NCBI RefSeq assembly: GCF_036417845.1
Contig: NC_089982.1
Span: 61,765,684-61,829,683, forward strand
Source: Apteryx mantelli
Taxonomy: Eukaryota; Chordata; Aves; Apterygiformes; Apterygidae
Reading direction: 5' to 3'
DNA length: 64,000 bases
How positions within the stretch are numbered: the first letter of the stretch is position 1; each line of letters starts with the position of its first letter. The notes beneath the pieces are model-generated. The model saw nothing but the letters and a program-made list of their open reading frames with translations. It had not been told where the DNA came from and did no database searches. Below are positions 50,501 to 64,000 of the stretch, one piece after another. The position numbers were made by a program, and so were the translations under genes.

Positions 50501-53500
50501 CACTAACACTGAAGCCTTTTGGACAGGGGAGAGCTGATCTTTTTCCTTCTTGCTGCTTCTATTTTTTGTGGCAAGGCGCGCTGGAAAAGATGCGTGCTCC
50601 CTGTGGGCTTGGGCCAGGTCAAAATGGTCTTTGGGCAAATTAATATAGGCCTCCAGCTGGACAGCTGTTTTCTGCTCTACTGATCTTCATTGCTTTTTGA
50701 AGAATGGTCTAAACATGGTTGCTGGAAGTGGATGGTTTGTGAGACAGCAGAATTATTGCAGCTGAACAGAATAGTAAACAAAAAGTAGGAAAGGGGAGCA
50801 GGTTTTTGCTGTGTGGAAAGTTGATTACAATAGGAGGCGTTTTATAGTGTTGCATAAGTCAAGGATCTGACTTAAAGCAGTGATTAATGGTGCTCAGTAT
50901 GATGTGTTTTAATTATTTTTGTCTGTGGAATCTGGTGTAACTGTTGTAATATGTTTAAATGATAGGAGTTGATTGGTTTAATCAGACACACGAAGATACC
51001 TATCATCTGTATGTGTAATGATCGAAACCATCCTAAGATTCGCTCTTTAGTCCACTACTGTTTTGATCTTCGTTTTCAGAGACCTCGTCTAGAACAGATT
51101 AAGGTGAGAAGGATGGTTGTATGGGCTGCACTGAGTTATCAGTAATCTGTCTTCAGGTGTCAGAATTCATACAGAAATGAAAACACCACTTAAAACTTAG
51201 TTTTATCACCTTAGTGAATAACTCTGCTCTTCAGAATGGGTTGTCTGAGTTTTTGTCTAGAGTCTTCCAGATTTAGATGTGCATCTTAAAATATATCCAA
51301 ACACTTTTTTTTAAAATGATCTTGCTATTTATATACCCATGATAAGGGATGAATGTATTATGTTTATAAAAGGCTGTTAAATTGCTTAAAAACTAGGAGA
51401 AAAAATACAGTAACATTCTCTGACAGATATCTGTTAACCTTTTCTGTAGAGGAAGGATTCATAGAAATTCTTTAGTGACACTGTCTTAAAATATTGTGTG
51501 TATTACAGGGTGCCATGATGTCTATTGCATTTAAAGAAGGCTTAAAAATCCCACCACCTGCTATGCATGAGATAATCTTGGCAGCAAATCAGGACATCAG
51601 ACAGGTTAGTGCCGATTCAGTATGTCCTGTGCAAGTCATTGACTTCAGTATTTGAGCAGTATGAGATGCTATTTTTAGTATACAGATCAAGCTTTTTTTC
51701 TGCTGAAGTCTTTCCTTTAAATGTACTTAAGCTACCAAATTGTCCATTTTGTTCTCTAGATTTTGCATAATCTTAATATGTGGTGTGCAAAAGATAAATC
51801 ATTGACTTATGATGAAGCCAAAACAGATGCCAGCAAAGCCAAAAAGGATATCAAACTGGTAAGCATAATATATTGGACTGGTTTTATGGCCATATTCTGA
51901 TATAAGCATCTTCTTATAAAGCCTGGTAACTAATTAAAAATAAAGCACTGATAGCCTAATTGCAAGTAGCTAACTGATATTTTGAGCATGTGTCAAACTC
52001 ACTATGTGGTAAATCCAAGACTGAATATCTATTTTGATGCACTGGTCTTTTTATGTAAACTGCAATTATGAAGCTTATACTTCGCATCCTGAGTTCTCTC
52101 TCTAGCAGATAATCCTTGTAATTCATCTTGGAAGTAAGACTCCGTTCTCAAAACTGGCAAAAAAAAAAAAAAAAAAGGAAGGAAATGCTGAGCATTGAAC
52201 TTGTACAGTCCAGATACTGTTAGGTACCATCACTGTGGTAGCTTTGTTGGTAATGTGTTATGTCTTTTATTGTCTGTGTTGACTTGCAAACCACTTACTT
52301 CTTGAACTATCATTTACTTAGGGCCCTTTTGATGTTGTCCGGAAGGTTTTTGCTGCTGGAGAGGAGGCTTCTCATATGTCTCTTATAGACAAATCGGATC
52401 TTTTCTTCCATGATTATTCCCTAGCACCTCTCTTTGTCCAAGAGAACTATATACATGTGAAACCGGCTGCTGCTGGGTGAGTTACTCCACACCCTAAATT
52501 GACAGAGCCTTTCATGCAGGGGAGTCAAATGAGAGTACAACATATCTGGATGTTTCTGCATGGTGATAGTCAACTTCCTTTTTTCTAGAGGGAATCTGAA
52601 AAAGCACTTAGTGCTATTGAGTAGAACAGCTGATAGTATATGTGATGGTGATCTAGTGGACAGACAGATTCGTAGCAAGCAAAACTGGAATCTTCTTCCA
52701 ACACAGGTGAGCACTTGACACATTTTGTATGCTTTATGGGTGCCCAGTATACACGACTGATCTCTGGAAATTGTTGTCTTAATATAATTTTATGACCTGT
52801 ATAGTTGATGCTCTATATAGTATTCTTGTGTTTTGCTGGGGAGTAGTGCAGTTTTCCATACTCATGTGGTTGAACCTATGCTGTGTGTCATGAAATGAAG
52901 TCTTCTGAAACTTTGGAAAGCTTGAACCTTCTTAGGTTATAGGAACACATGGCACAACCAATTCAGATATGCAGGTAAAAGCCTACTTAAATATCCCAAC
53001 CTCTCACCAGGCCAGTATTACTCCCAAAGCACAGAGAACTGAACCTTCTTCATTTTACTTCTCTTTTGATGATCACTGAAATTTTCACAAGACTCATGCT
53101 TAAAAGATTATGACTGGCATCAGACAATGTATGGTAGAATAATTTAAGTTGGAAAGGACCTCTGGAGATCATCTAGTATAACCCCCTGCTTAATGCAGGT
53201 CCAAGTAGGTCAGGTTGCTTAGGAACTTGCCTCGCTGAGTTTATGTAGTTTCATATTATGAATGTTTTAGTAATTGTGTTCTTTTGAAATGTCTCCTTTA
53301 CTATATCCGTCTGTTGGAGATTGGCTTTTAAAACCCAGATCACTTCACAGATATTAGAACATAATAATAAATAGGATGGCACAAGAGATGAAGCTGTAAC
53401 CTCTAAGGGGTAGAACAGAAACAAGCAACCAAGAAAGAGTTCTCTTAAAGCCAGCTCAGTTTCCAAAACATTAGCTGCCCACTTTCATTGGAACAAGCTG

Positions 53501-56260
53501 GGTATTATGTCATGGTGTCAGTTTGACTAATTCATTGTGAACTGAGTTTGGCATGTGTGTTTTCAGGCTATTTATTCAAGTGTTCTGCCTGGGGAGCTGA
53601 TGAGAGGTTACATGTCCCAGTTTCCTGTCTTTCCCAGCTGGCTGGGGAAATTTTCATCCACAGGCAAACATGATCGCATCATTCAAGAATTGGCAATGCA
53701 CATGAGTCTCAGGTAATACTGATATCTCTCTTCTTTTTTTGAAGCTGTAGGTTTTTCTTTGTTTCATTTAGGGATGTGTTTTCCCATCTGTTCAGTTTTG
53801 GGTACTGTATACCTTGCATCAGATTATCCCTAATTTAAGTATAACCCAGGAGGAGTGATACAATAGAGCTTGCAGTTTTTAAGGCAGCTGGTTAAGCATT
53901 TGCTGAGGGCCTGCCTAAAGGCTGCTTGTGTTTAGAAGCGAGTCTTTTTTATACAGATTTACTTACCTCTTTCAATTTTATAAAGAACCCAGACATGCAA
54001 GAGGACAATAAATATGGAGTACTTATCATATTTGCGGGATGCACTTGTTCAGCCCTTGAAACACTTTGGAACAGATGGTGTACAAGATACTGTAGCATTC
54101 ATGGACTCTTACTGCTTGATGAAAGAAGATGTTGAAAATATCATGGAAATAAGCACCTGGGGAGGCAAACCCAGTCCTTTTTCTAAGCTGGATCCTAAGG
54201 TAAAATTCACCAGTGATGATGACTTTTTTTTTTTAATTTAAATATTTTAAAAAGAAATCCTAGAATGATAGCCATAGCATGTATGTACTGCTGAAAGGAT
54301 GAAGCTGGCTGAGTCATTTTATTAACTATAATATAATGACAAGCATGGAATGCGTTGTGGCTCAGGTGTCAAACATGCAATAGCCCCAAGACAAGGGCTG
54401 GCTCAGGGGGTACATCCTAAAAGATAATAACATTATGCTTCATTCAGCATTCTTCTACCTGTTGTTCTGGTGAAAAGATCACTGGGAGCCAGCTGTGTTT
54501 GGGGAACAGCTAGAAGTGTAATGCAGAGGGGATGTGGAAGGCAGGATCATGCAGACTCCTGACAATAAGCTGTCTCAGCTTCTTGCGTAGCGCTGCTTTC
54601 CTTACCAGTGTGCAAAGGAGGAAGGATGCGCAACAAGCCCATCCATTACAGCATGGACATCCTGATTTAGAGGCTGGCTTGGAACCTGCATCCTTCGCAT
54701 TCTAGTCAACAGCCTGAACTGCCAGACCCGGGGGGCTTAAGTGGTGCTCTCAGTGTCCGCTTGGGGCTAGTTTGAGGCATCAGTGGTTAGGACCCTCATC
54801 TGGGATGAGGTGAGCTTAAACTGAAGTTCCCACTACAAACTAGACAGGTTGGAAATGTTAACCAAGATCTCCCACATCTGAGGTGAGTGTTCAGGGAAAG
54901 AGAAGAACTATGCTGTGCTGATACCACCTGACAGTGGTGTGGGTTTACACGGTCTGACTGTGCTGCTCCAGTGTGGCAGGCTGTTCAGTGCTGCTGTGGG
55001 TAATTTTGCTGTAAGTGACTTGGATTAGGTGGCAGCAGAACAATAGCGCTGAAATTATTGGGGGCCTAAATGAGAAGCATCTAAAGATGCACACTCTTGA
55101 GTAAACCTGAGGATTATGTGGGACTCAAATTTTAAATAAGCCTTCACTATACAGCTTCTATATGCTTTTTGTGTATCTTTTCTAGATGGTGTCCTCTTTT
55201 ACAAAATGTTTGGTTACATCTTTCCAAATGAAAGATGATGTGGAATTGCTAGACATGAGTTGGTTAGCTAACAAAGTATAGAGCCCTTATCTGATGCTCA
55301 TAGTAATTCCTTCCAACCTAACAGGTCAAAGCAGCTTTTACACGGGCCTACAACAAAGAGGCACATCTGACTCCGTATTCACTACATTCTGTCAAAACAT
55401 CTAAAAGGCAGTCGGGATCCATGGTGACTTCAGAACTGAGTGAAGCCTTGAATGTGGAAGAGATCCAATCTGATGAGGATGAGCAAGATACTGTTGAAAG
55501 TGATGCAATGATTAAGGTGACTTAGTCTCATATGGTAGTGCAACACTGAGGAAACTGTCTTCTCTTAGTTACCTTTCTGGCACTTTTAACATCTAAATTA
55601 AAAATCAACCAAAAAACCCAGCACAGCAGGTTTTGAATGTGTTATATACCTCACAAATTCTTGACTGACAGAACAGTTCTGTAGTGTGACATAATCTAGA
55701 TAACTTTTGCCCGTTTTCTGCTTGAATGTTGGACTAAAGTGAGACACATCACTGTAATGCATTAAACTTGTGAACAGTCAAATCCAAAATTTAGCAGGGT
55801 TCTAAGCATAGTGGGGACAGTGCCATTGATTAGGAGCAGCTGCAGGCCTTTTGCATTGGGTTATCATAGACAGCAATTCCAGTAATAGTCTTTCTGTCTA
55901 TCTCCAGCTTGGGGAATTATGGGTCAGCCATTAACATTGTATATCGTAGAGTATGTCCTCTCCATGGAATTTAAAATCTTGATACCTAAAAGGGGGAGAA
56001 GGGAGAGATTGCCTATACTCATTTTTTTTTGTTGAAGGTCCATGCTAAGAACTAAGGATCGCTCTGAAATAATTTTTTTACACTGATTGCATTTTGGCTT
56101 CTGCTTTTGTCAGGTTACAGCTGCATTTTAAACTATCCATCCTGTCCATCTATTCTGTTTGTAGCAAAAAAAAGTAAAGTCTTCCAGGCTGCCGAAAACG
56201 GAGAAAAATGAAGAAACAACAAAAAAAGAAGGGAAAAGAAAAGAGAAAACAAGACGTTAA
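15037..56260 (+). CDS. RFC1: Replication factor C subunit 1 (large clamp-loader subunit), complete, 25 coding exons
   Basis: Nuclear AAA+ ATPase that with RFC2-5 opens the PCNA ring and loads it on primer-template junctions in replication and repair. Joining 25 exons gives 3462 bases, 1153 residues, without frame breaks; human RFC1 is about 1148. Residues 2-7 (DIRKFF) are a PCNA-interacting-like motif. Residues 55-70 form a basic NLS running into CK2-type acidic serines (KKKRIIYDSDSEEE). The BRCT domain spans about 400-495 (exons 11-12), then LLWVDKYKP at 588-596 opens the AAA+ core. Walker A is GPPGVGKT (653-660), Walker B is MDEVDG (720-725), and the sensor-1 Asn is in MCNDRNHPKIR (Asn754). 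The collar and C-terminal domain follow, ending in a lysine/arginine tail (KEGKRKEKTRR). The linker of exon 9 is the least conserved part. Coordinates span introns; exons are listed individually. Confidence 0.98.
15040..21016 (+). other. RFC1: RFC1 intron 1 (5977 bases)
   Basis: Begins in the CpG island with GTGAGC and ends TTTAATAG. The first 0.5 kb is GC-rich and may hold promoter-proximal elements; the rest is AT-rich with small A and T runs. I recognise no gene or mobile element in it. Confidence 0.85.
21017..21145 (+). CDS. RFC1: RFC1 exon 2 (residues 2-44), PCNA-binding-like motif
   Basis: 129 bases in phase 0: DIRKFFGVVPPGKR at the start, then a lysine-rich linker. Flanked by TAATAG and GTTAGT. 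The following intron 2 (1065 bases) contains a perfect 22-base palindrome and no A/G-rich pentamer run. Confidence 0.97.
21833..21854. repeat. Perfect 22-base palindrome
   Basis: TGAATTCCTTGC followed by its exact reverse complement AAGGAATTCA, without a spacer, in intron 2. It lies in a short stretch (about 21770-21900) somewhat richer in GC than the rest of the intron. Confidence 0.9.
22211..22286 (+). CDS. RFC1: RFC1 exon 3 (residues 45-70), nuclear localisation signal
   Basis: 76 bases ending in phase 1: VKNSPSEDDSKRKP, then NKKKRIIYDS. The basic cluster followed by serine/acid residues is a typical NLS flanked by CK2 sites. Donor GTAACG. Confidence 0.97.
23113..23354. repeat. Tandem duplication, two copies of a 121-base unit
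   Basis: Copies at 23113-23233 and 23234-23354 in RFC1 intron 3 differ at about one base (TTTCCTGC against TTTCTTGC), with no spacer. This is a recent segmental duplication of unique intronic sequence, not a microsatellite. Confidence 0.95.
23702..23717. repeat. Poly(T) tract
   Basis: Sixteen T in intron 3, about 350 bases after the 121-base duplication. Confidence 0.85.
24429..24548 (+). CDS. RFC1: RFC1 exon 4 (residues 70-110)
   Basis: 120 bases, phase 1 to 1, completing DSDSEEE and carrying the conserved QDPVVYVSETD. A GTAAAG in the middle (24504) could mimic a donor, but the conserved QDPVVYV continues to the true donor GTAATG at 24549. Confidence 0.95.
24958..24970. repeat. Poly(C)13 tract
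   Basis: Uninterrupted run of 13 C in intron 4; the complementary strand is poly-G. Confidence 0.9.
25088..25101. repeat. Poly(C)14 tract
   Basis: Second C run, 117 bases after the first, in intron 4. Confidence 0.9.
26039..26095. repeat. (TC)17 followed by A14 and T9
   Basis: A perfect TC dinucleotide array (26039-26072) runs directly into 14 A and then 9 T. The TC array is a mirror-repeat polypyrimidine tract and the A/T part can fold as a hairpin. Confidence 0.92.
26480..26518 (+). repeat. Poly(T) with acceptor-like end
   Basis: Twenty T, then CTTTTTCTTTTCCCCACAG. It has the form of a strong 3' splice site inside intron 4. No open exon with conserved residues follows. Confidence 0.7.
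27868..27892. repeat. TG/TA microsatellite
   Basis: Alternating TGTGTGTGTG and TATATATATA units, followed by a short GA stretch, in intron 4. Confidence 0.75.
36645..36877 (+). CDS. RFC1: RFC1 exon 5 (residues 110-187)
   Basis: 233 bases, phase 1 to 0. Starts with the acidic DEDDDFVNKR, then the conserved block KPLSPVKLTPTSALDYFG and the basic KKLVASKRKE. Donor GTGAGT. The next intron (676 bases) is featureless. Confidence 0.97.
37554..37628 (+). CDS. RFC1: RFC1 exon 6 (residues 188-212)
   Basis: 75 bases in phase 0: PSQSRDCTLDDEAIARQLQL and an acidic end. With exon 7 it forms a short charged, probably helical module. The following 2-kb intron has a T/G-rich run near 38636-38678. Confidence 0.97.
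38636..38678. repeat. (T)nG-rich simple repeat
   Basis: Repeated GTTTTTTT-type units in intron 6. Confidence 0.8.
39625..39702 (+). CDS. RFC1: RFC1 exon 7 (residues 213-238)
   Basis: 78 bases in phase 0: LERQLHEDEEFARTLAMLDE and a basic end, nearly identical to human. The donor AAG/GTTGAA is weak. Intron 7 (1961 bases) shows nothing recognisable. Confidence 0.97.
41664..41751 (+). CDS. RFC1: RFC1 exon 8 (residues 239-268)
   Basis: 88 bases ending in phase 1: ARKDSEEEQTVLSTESSPNV, then a short basic end (KRSQK). It is followed by a 90-base intron. Poorly conserved linker. Confidence 0.93.
41752..41841 (+). other. RFC1: RFC1 intron 8, 90 bases, in frame and stop-free
   Basis: GTAGAA to TTCTTAG. 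Its length is a multiple of three and, in the frame of the flanking exons, it has no stop, so its retention would insert 30 hydrophobic, Ile/Tyr/Phe-rich residues. I treat it as an intron because it has a T-rich acceptor tract, and the joined codons (KVK) match human. Confidence 0.85.
41842..42143 (+). CDS. RFC1: RFC1 exon 9 (residues 268-368), variable linker
   Basis: 302 bases, returning to phase 0. Lys/Glu/Ser-rich, low-complexity linker between the N-terminal blocks and the BRCT domain. Only short pieces such as KPSSKLVALK and KRTPKKQK resemble human. Intron 9 (868 bases) has a TG run and T runs between 42207 and 42332. Confidence 0.95.
43012..43119 (+). CDS. RFC1: RFC1 exon 10 (residues 369-404), just before BRCT
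   Basis: 108 bases in phase 0: SVSPEDSEKKR, then NYQAYRSFLNREGPKALGSK. Very close to human. It forms the lead-in to the BRCT fold that contacts DNA in human RFC1. Confidence 0.98.
43665..43844 (+). CDS. RFC1: RFC1 exon 11 (residues 405-464), BRCT domain
   Basis: 180 bases in phase 0. GAENCLEGLTFVITGVLESI and RYGGKVTGNVSKKTNYLVMG are the hallmark BRCT beta strands and the GG turn. In human RFC1 this domain binds 5'-phosphorylated DNA ends. Confidence 0.98.
44020..44039. repeat. Poly(C)20 tract in intron 11
   Basis: Twenty uninterrupted C, then GGAGGG, 175 bases after the BRCT exon. The template strand carries G20. Confidence 0.92.
44468..44577. repeat. Compound (TG)n/(TA)n microsatellite
   Basis: About 110 bases of alternating TA and TG blocks, including roughly 14 TG units followed by roughly 12 TA units. 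Alternating purine-pyrimidine throughout, so Z-DNA and cruciform prone. Confidence 0.93.
44967..45071 (+). CDS. RFC1: RFC1 exon 12 (residues 465-499), end of BRCT
   Basis: 105 bases in phase 0: ASTLGTKVIDEDGLFDLIRT and KKSKYELAAETE. The donor GAG/GTTTGC is weak, but the exon 13 frame and human alignment support it. Intron 12 (1393 bases) has a GC-richer stretch near 46040-46260. Confidence 0.96.
46465..46861 (+). CDS. RFC1: RFC1 exon 13 (residues 500-632), linker and start of the AAA+ core
   Basis: 397 bases ending in phase 1. The first two thirds is a Lys-rich linker with little conservation; then LLWVDKYKPTSL and IIGQQGEQSCANKLLRWLRN, the RFC-box region opening the ATPase. Donor GTGAGC. 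Intron 13 (854 bases) has a (GT)n tract at 46947-46963. Confidence 0.97.
47716..47825 (+). CDS. RFC1: RFC1 exon 14 (residues 632-668), Walker A
   Basis: 110 bases, phase 1 to 0. Contains KAALLSGPPGVGKTTTASLV; Lys659 and Thr660 bind the ATP phosphates. Confidence 0.98.
48545..48735. other. GC- and CpG-rich block inside intron 14
   Basis: About 190 bases with many CpG (GCGGCGCGCAGCTCGCCGCT among them) inside an otherwise AT-rich 1.4-kb intron. Open frames here in several phases reflect composition. I cannot match it to a known element; it may be an inserted fragment or an internal regulatory island. Confidence 0.55.
49234..49348 (+). CDS. RFC1: RFC1 exon 15 (residues 669-707)
   Basis: 115 bases, phase 0 to 1: ELGYSYVELNASDTRSKNGL and VAESLNNTSI. 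ELNASDTR is a conserved RFC-family box. Intron 15 (493 bases) is featureless. Confidence 0.98.
49842..49930 (+). CDS. RFC1: RFC1 exon 16 (residues 707-736), Walker B
   Basis: 89 bases, back to phase 0. LIMDEVDGMAGNEDRGGIQ holds the Walker B acids Asp721 and Glu722. Intron 16 (1035 bases) has a TG/CG run near 50122-50142. Confidence 0.98.
50966..51103 (+). CDS. RFC1: RFC1 exon 17 (residues 737-782), sensor 1
   Basis: 138 bases in phase 0: IPIICMCNDRNHPKIRSLVH then CFDLRFQRP. Asn754 is the sensor-1 residue. Almost identical to human. Confidence 0.98.
51509..51604 (+). CDS. RFC1: RFC1 exon 18 (residues 783-814)
   Basis: 96 bases in phase 0: MMSIAFKEGLKIPPPAM and ANQDIRQ, the AAA+ lid region. 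Followed by a 155-base intron. Confidence 0.98.
51760..51858 (+). CDS. RFC1: RFC1 exon 19 (residues 815-847)
   Basis: 99 bases in phase 0: ILHNLNMWCAKDKSLTYDEA, then a Lys-rich end (KKDIKL). Intron 19 (463 bases) has A18 at 52159-52176. Confidence 0.97.
52159..52176. repeat. Poly(A)18 tract
   Basis: Eighteen A in intron 19, followed by GGAAGG. Confidence 0.85.
52322..52476 (+). CDS. RFC1: RFC1 exon 20 (residues 848-899)
   Basis: 155 bases, phase 0 to 2: GPFDVVRKVFAAGEEASHMS and DLFFHDYSLAPLFVQENYIH. Start of the C-terminal collar domain. Followed by a 112-base intron. Confidence 0.98.
52589..52706 (+). CDS. RFC1: RFC1 exon 21 (residues 899-938)
   Basis: 118 bases, back to phase 0: NLKKHLVLLSRTADSICDGD and QIRSKQNWNLLP. 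Intron 21 (860 bases) carries a CR1 fragment. Confidence 0.98.
53132..53225 (-). mobile_element. CR1 LINE 3' fragment
   Basis: Plus strand reads GTTGGAAAGGACCTCTGGAG, then ATCATCTAGT and ACCCCCTGC. This is the reverse complement of the characteristic CR1 3' end of birds, so the element points to the minus strand. It is a truncated copy of about 90 bases, with no ORF. Confidence 0.85.
53567..53712 (+). CDS. RFC1: RFC1 exon 22 (residues 939-987)
   Basis: 146 bases ending in phase 2: AIYSSVLPGELMRGYMSQFP and SWLGKFSSTGKHDRI. Conserved C-terminal domain. Followed by a 273-base intron. Confidence 0.98.
53986..54199 (+). CDS. RFC1: RFC1 exon 23 (residues 987-1058)
   Basis: 214 bases, back to phase 0: KRTINMEYLSYLRDALVQPL, then MEISTWGGKPSPFSKLDPK. 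The acceptor is TTTTATAAAG, with A rather than C/T at -3, which is weak. The exon boundary is nevertheless fixed by frame and homology. Confidence 0.96.
54540..54920. repeat. Degraded interspersed repeat in intron 23
   Basis: Contains GCATCAGTGGTTAGGACCCT and, about 75 bases later, CTCCCACATCTGAGGTGAGT, two halves of a partly inverted repeat seen widely in turtle and archosaur genomes. Edges and family cannot be fixed by eye. Non-coding. Confidence 0.45.
55325..55516 (+). CDS. RFC1: RFC1 exon 24 (residues 1059-1122)
   Basis: 192 bases in phase 0: VKAAFTRAYNKEAHLTPYSL is conserved, then an acidic variable stretch (SDEDEQDTVESDAMIK). The following intron (648 bases) is featureless. Confidence 0.97.
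56165..56260 (+). CDS. RFC1: RFC1 exon 25 (residues 1123-1153) and stop
   Basis: Lys-rich tail: QKKVKSSRLPKTEKN, then KEGKRKEKTRR and TAA. Probable C-terminal nuclear localisation and DNA-contact tail, as in human, which also ends in a lysine-rich stretch. Confidence 0.96.
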   Translation, partial: QKKVKSSRLPKTEKNEETTKKEGKRKEKTRR

Positions 56261-56550
56261 ACAGAATAACCTTGCTATGGATGCAGCTTTGCTTATCTAA
56301 CTTTTGGCAGGAGCCTGAAACAGATCCAGTAATGTGGCTGGGAAGGTAGAACCAGTGCGTTGAAAATGCACCTCTTATAGAGGTGATGACTTTATTCTCA
56401 CACTATGCAGTGCTGTAATTACTCTTAACTTGCTACAAAGTTACAAGCTATAACTACTCTTGTAAAACAAGCACCCAGGTGCATGAACATGACAATGTGA
56501 CAGTTACCTGGCATTATACTGAGTCTTCATAGGACTTCTAACTTTTTTTT

Positions 56551-56556
56551 AATAAA
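56551..56556 (+). terminator. RFC1: RFC1 poly(A) signal (first)
   Basis: AATAAA about 290 bases after the stop codon, preceded by a T run. A second AATAAA lies at 56659-56664. Either would end the RFC1 message well before WDR19. Confidence 0.65.
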
Positions 56557-56658
56557 TTCTCTGCTATTATGTGGTGAAATCTTGTAAATAGTACATGATG
56601 CAAAAAATCTGAGTTGCATGTTTGTACAATATAGAAATTAAGTAGTGTATAAAATTAC

Positions 56659-56664
56659 AATAAA
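56659..56664 (+). terminator. RFC1: RFC1 poly(A) signal (alternative)
   Basis: AATAAA in ACAATAAAATAAG, about 400 bases after the stop. Possible distal site for a longer 3' UTR. Confidence 0.5.
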
Positions 56665-56689
56665 ATAAGTTCACACAAGTTTTAAAAAA

Positions 56690-57171
56690 ACTGGTTGAGT
56701 TTGTGGAGCTCTTGCTCTCTCTCATGCACTGTCTTTCCTTCTGAGGTTCTGGCTTTCCTGCATGTGTTGGGTTGTGGTTATATTCCTTTCTCACAACTTC
56801 CACTTTGTTCAGTTAGAGACATGGAAAAGCAGTGATGCATTAGTTCCAAAATATGAGGAGCCAATGCTATGAGCTATATTTTTAAAGCCAGAAGGGAATA
56901 CTTAAAGATTAAGAAATGTTTAATACAGATTAGTCATGAAAGCTCAAAGCTGATATTGAATAAACAAATACTAGGTTTCTTGCCTAGTTTAATATGTTGT
57001 TGTCCACATTTGTAACCTGTGGACAGTTTAGTCTAAAGTACCAAATTTCATTCCCTCTAACTTTGTATAAATATCACTGTAACTTGGCTGAACAGAAGAA
57101 CACAGAATGCTCCTTGGTTTTGCCTTTGCATATGAAACTTAAGTTTTGCTTAGTAGGAAGAAATTATCAGT
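56690..57171. other. RFC1/WDR19 convergent intergenic gap
   Basis: Roughly 500 bases between the likely poly(A) sites of the two genes. No gene or repeat recognised. Confidence 0.55.
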
Positions 57172-57177
57172 TTTATT
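57172..57177 (-). terminator. WDR19: WDR19 candidate poly(A) signal
   Basis: AATAAA on the minus strand about 1.06 kb after the WDR19 stop. It would give a 3' UTR of roughly 1.1 kb. Another AATAAA overlaps the stop codon itself. Confidence 0.45.
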
Positions 57178-58233
57178 ACTAGAATAAAGTACAAAATTTG
57201 TCAAAAGTTAAGTATTTACAGATTATCACAAAATAGAAGTGACATGGTCATTATTAAATCTTACTGGAAAAAACCACCTGTAATGCAGTAACAGAGCCTT
57301 CCTCAATGCTACTGATCACGAGACAGCACATGCAGTTCTGAAAATAAACAGAAACAGTTACTCATATCTCAAAGACTGATAGCAAATTAACATTTTCTCT
57401 TGGGGAGGGGGGAGGTGTTTCTGGTGTATGCAATTTTGTTAGACTGAGGTACAGTATGCATCTGCCCATTACTTTCTGCTCTACAGTTAAGTTTTCACAT
57501 AAGGTGTTTACTCCACTAAAACAGCATTTAAATGTCAAAATTAATGAGGAACTTTGTTACTTGTTTGCAGTTACCACTCAACAGAACTGATGTTGGATCA
57601 AAAAGTATAGAATATTGGTCTTATTCTTTGAAATATGAGTATTTCAAGCCAATATGTTATTGTTATCCTGTGATAGTTTCTAGAAGTTCAGTATATTGCA
57701 AATTCATTGTGCTCCATTATTTAACACCCCCACCCCCCAATCTAAGATCATGTAACCTGCATTTCAAATGTGCTCCTTCCAGTTAGCCATATCTATCTCT
57801 TCCTGCACTCAAATCCTTCTGGTAGATCTATGAAAGGCTTTGGTGCTGCTGAGCTCTTCAGACTCCTCCTTGTGCTGTTCTAAGCACAACCAGCATTCAG
57901 GAAGCTTAAGTCATTCCAAAACAGAATATGTTGCAGAATACAGATGTTTCACACTGTCCTAGAAGTAAACTGGTTCAAAACCTTCCACCCAGGTGATTTA
58001 ACCATGAGGTTACTTGCAGCAGCAAAAACTAAGGGGCTATTTTATACCTGAGGGCACAGAATTGGTACATCTGGTCTCAGTTATAAAGATAAACTGAGAG
58101 ATAGACCTAGGCAGTAACTTGAATTCTTAAGCACTGAGCTTCCTGTGTTGGGAAAAACTTCTGTTCAGAGTCTTTTTCAAATATCTTCTAGAATGAGCCC
58201 TGTGAAGTAAGAAGCTGTAGCACATACCTGAAT

Positions 58234-64000
<5,767 letters not shown>

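Overview
This is a stretch of vertebrate nuclear DNA, most likely from a bird. Every gene recognised here is split by GT-AG introns, base composition is AT-rich apart from one CpG island, and degraded CR1-type LINE tails are present. Gene order is that of human 4p14: KLB, RFC1 and WDR19, with KLB and RFC1 divergent and RFC1 and WDR19 convergent. Short introns for RFC1 (about 41 kb in all) and sparse interspersed repeats fit an avian genome. The species cannot be named from the sequence alone.

Positions 1-8550 (minus strand) hold the 5' end of KLB (beta-Klotho, the FGF19/FGF21 co-receptor). Only coding exon 1 is inside the window; the rest lies beyond position 1, so bases 1-7710 are its intron 1. 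Upstream of the signal peptide, a leader homologous to the human KLB N-terminus is interrupted by an in-frame TAA. Positions 8551-14560 are the divergent KLB/RFC1 intergenic region, in which I find no supported gene.

Positions 14560-56680 (plus strand) are RFC1, complete. It has a CpG-island promoter with GC boxes and E2F-, ETS- and CRE-like sites, 25 coding exons and a 1153-residue product (human is 1148 by my recollection). It is the large, clamp-loading subunit of replication factor C, carrying an N-terminal PCNA-binding-like motif, a BRCT domain, an AAA+ core and a basic tail. Exon 1 contributes only the ATG. Intron 8 is 90 bases, a multiple of three and free of stops.

Positions 57170-64000 (minus strand) are the 3' end of WDR19 (IFT144, an intraflagellar transport complex A subunit): six exons encoding the last 223 residues with the zinc-binding CxxC pairs, plus the 3' UTR. 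More exons lie beyond 64000.

The genes are neighbours, not a pathway: hormone co-reception, DNA replication and repair, and ciliary transport. I find no operon-like system, CRISPR array, recognisable tRNA, rRNA or intact mobile element. The more interesting points are the KLB leader stop, the in-frame mini-intron of RFC1, a 121-bp tandem duplication, some unexplained open frames and several unusual simple-sequence tracts.
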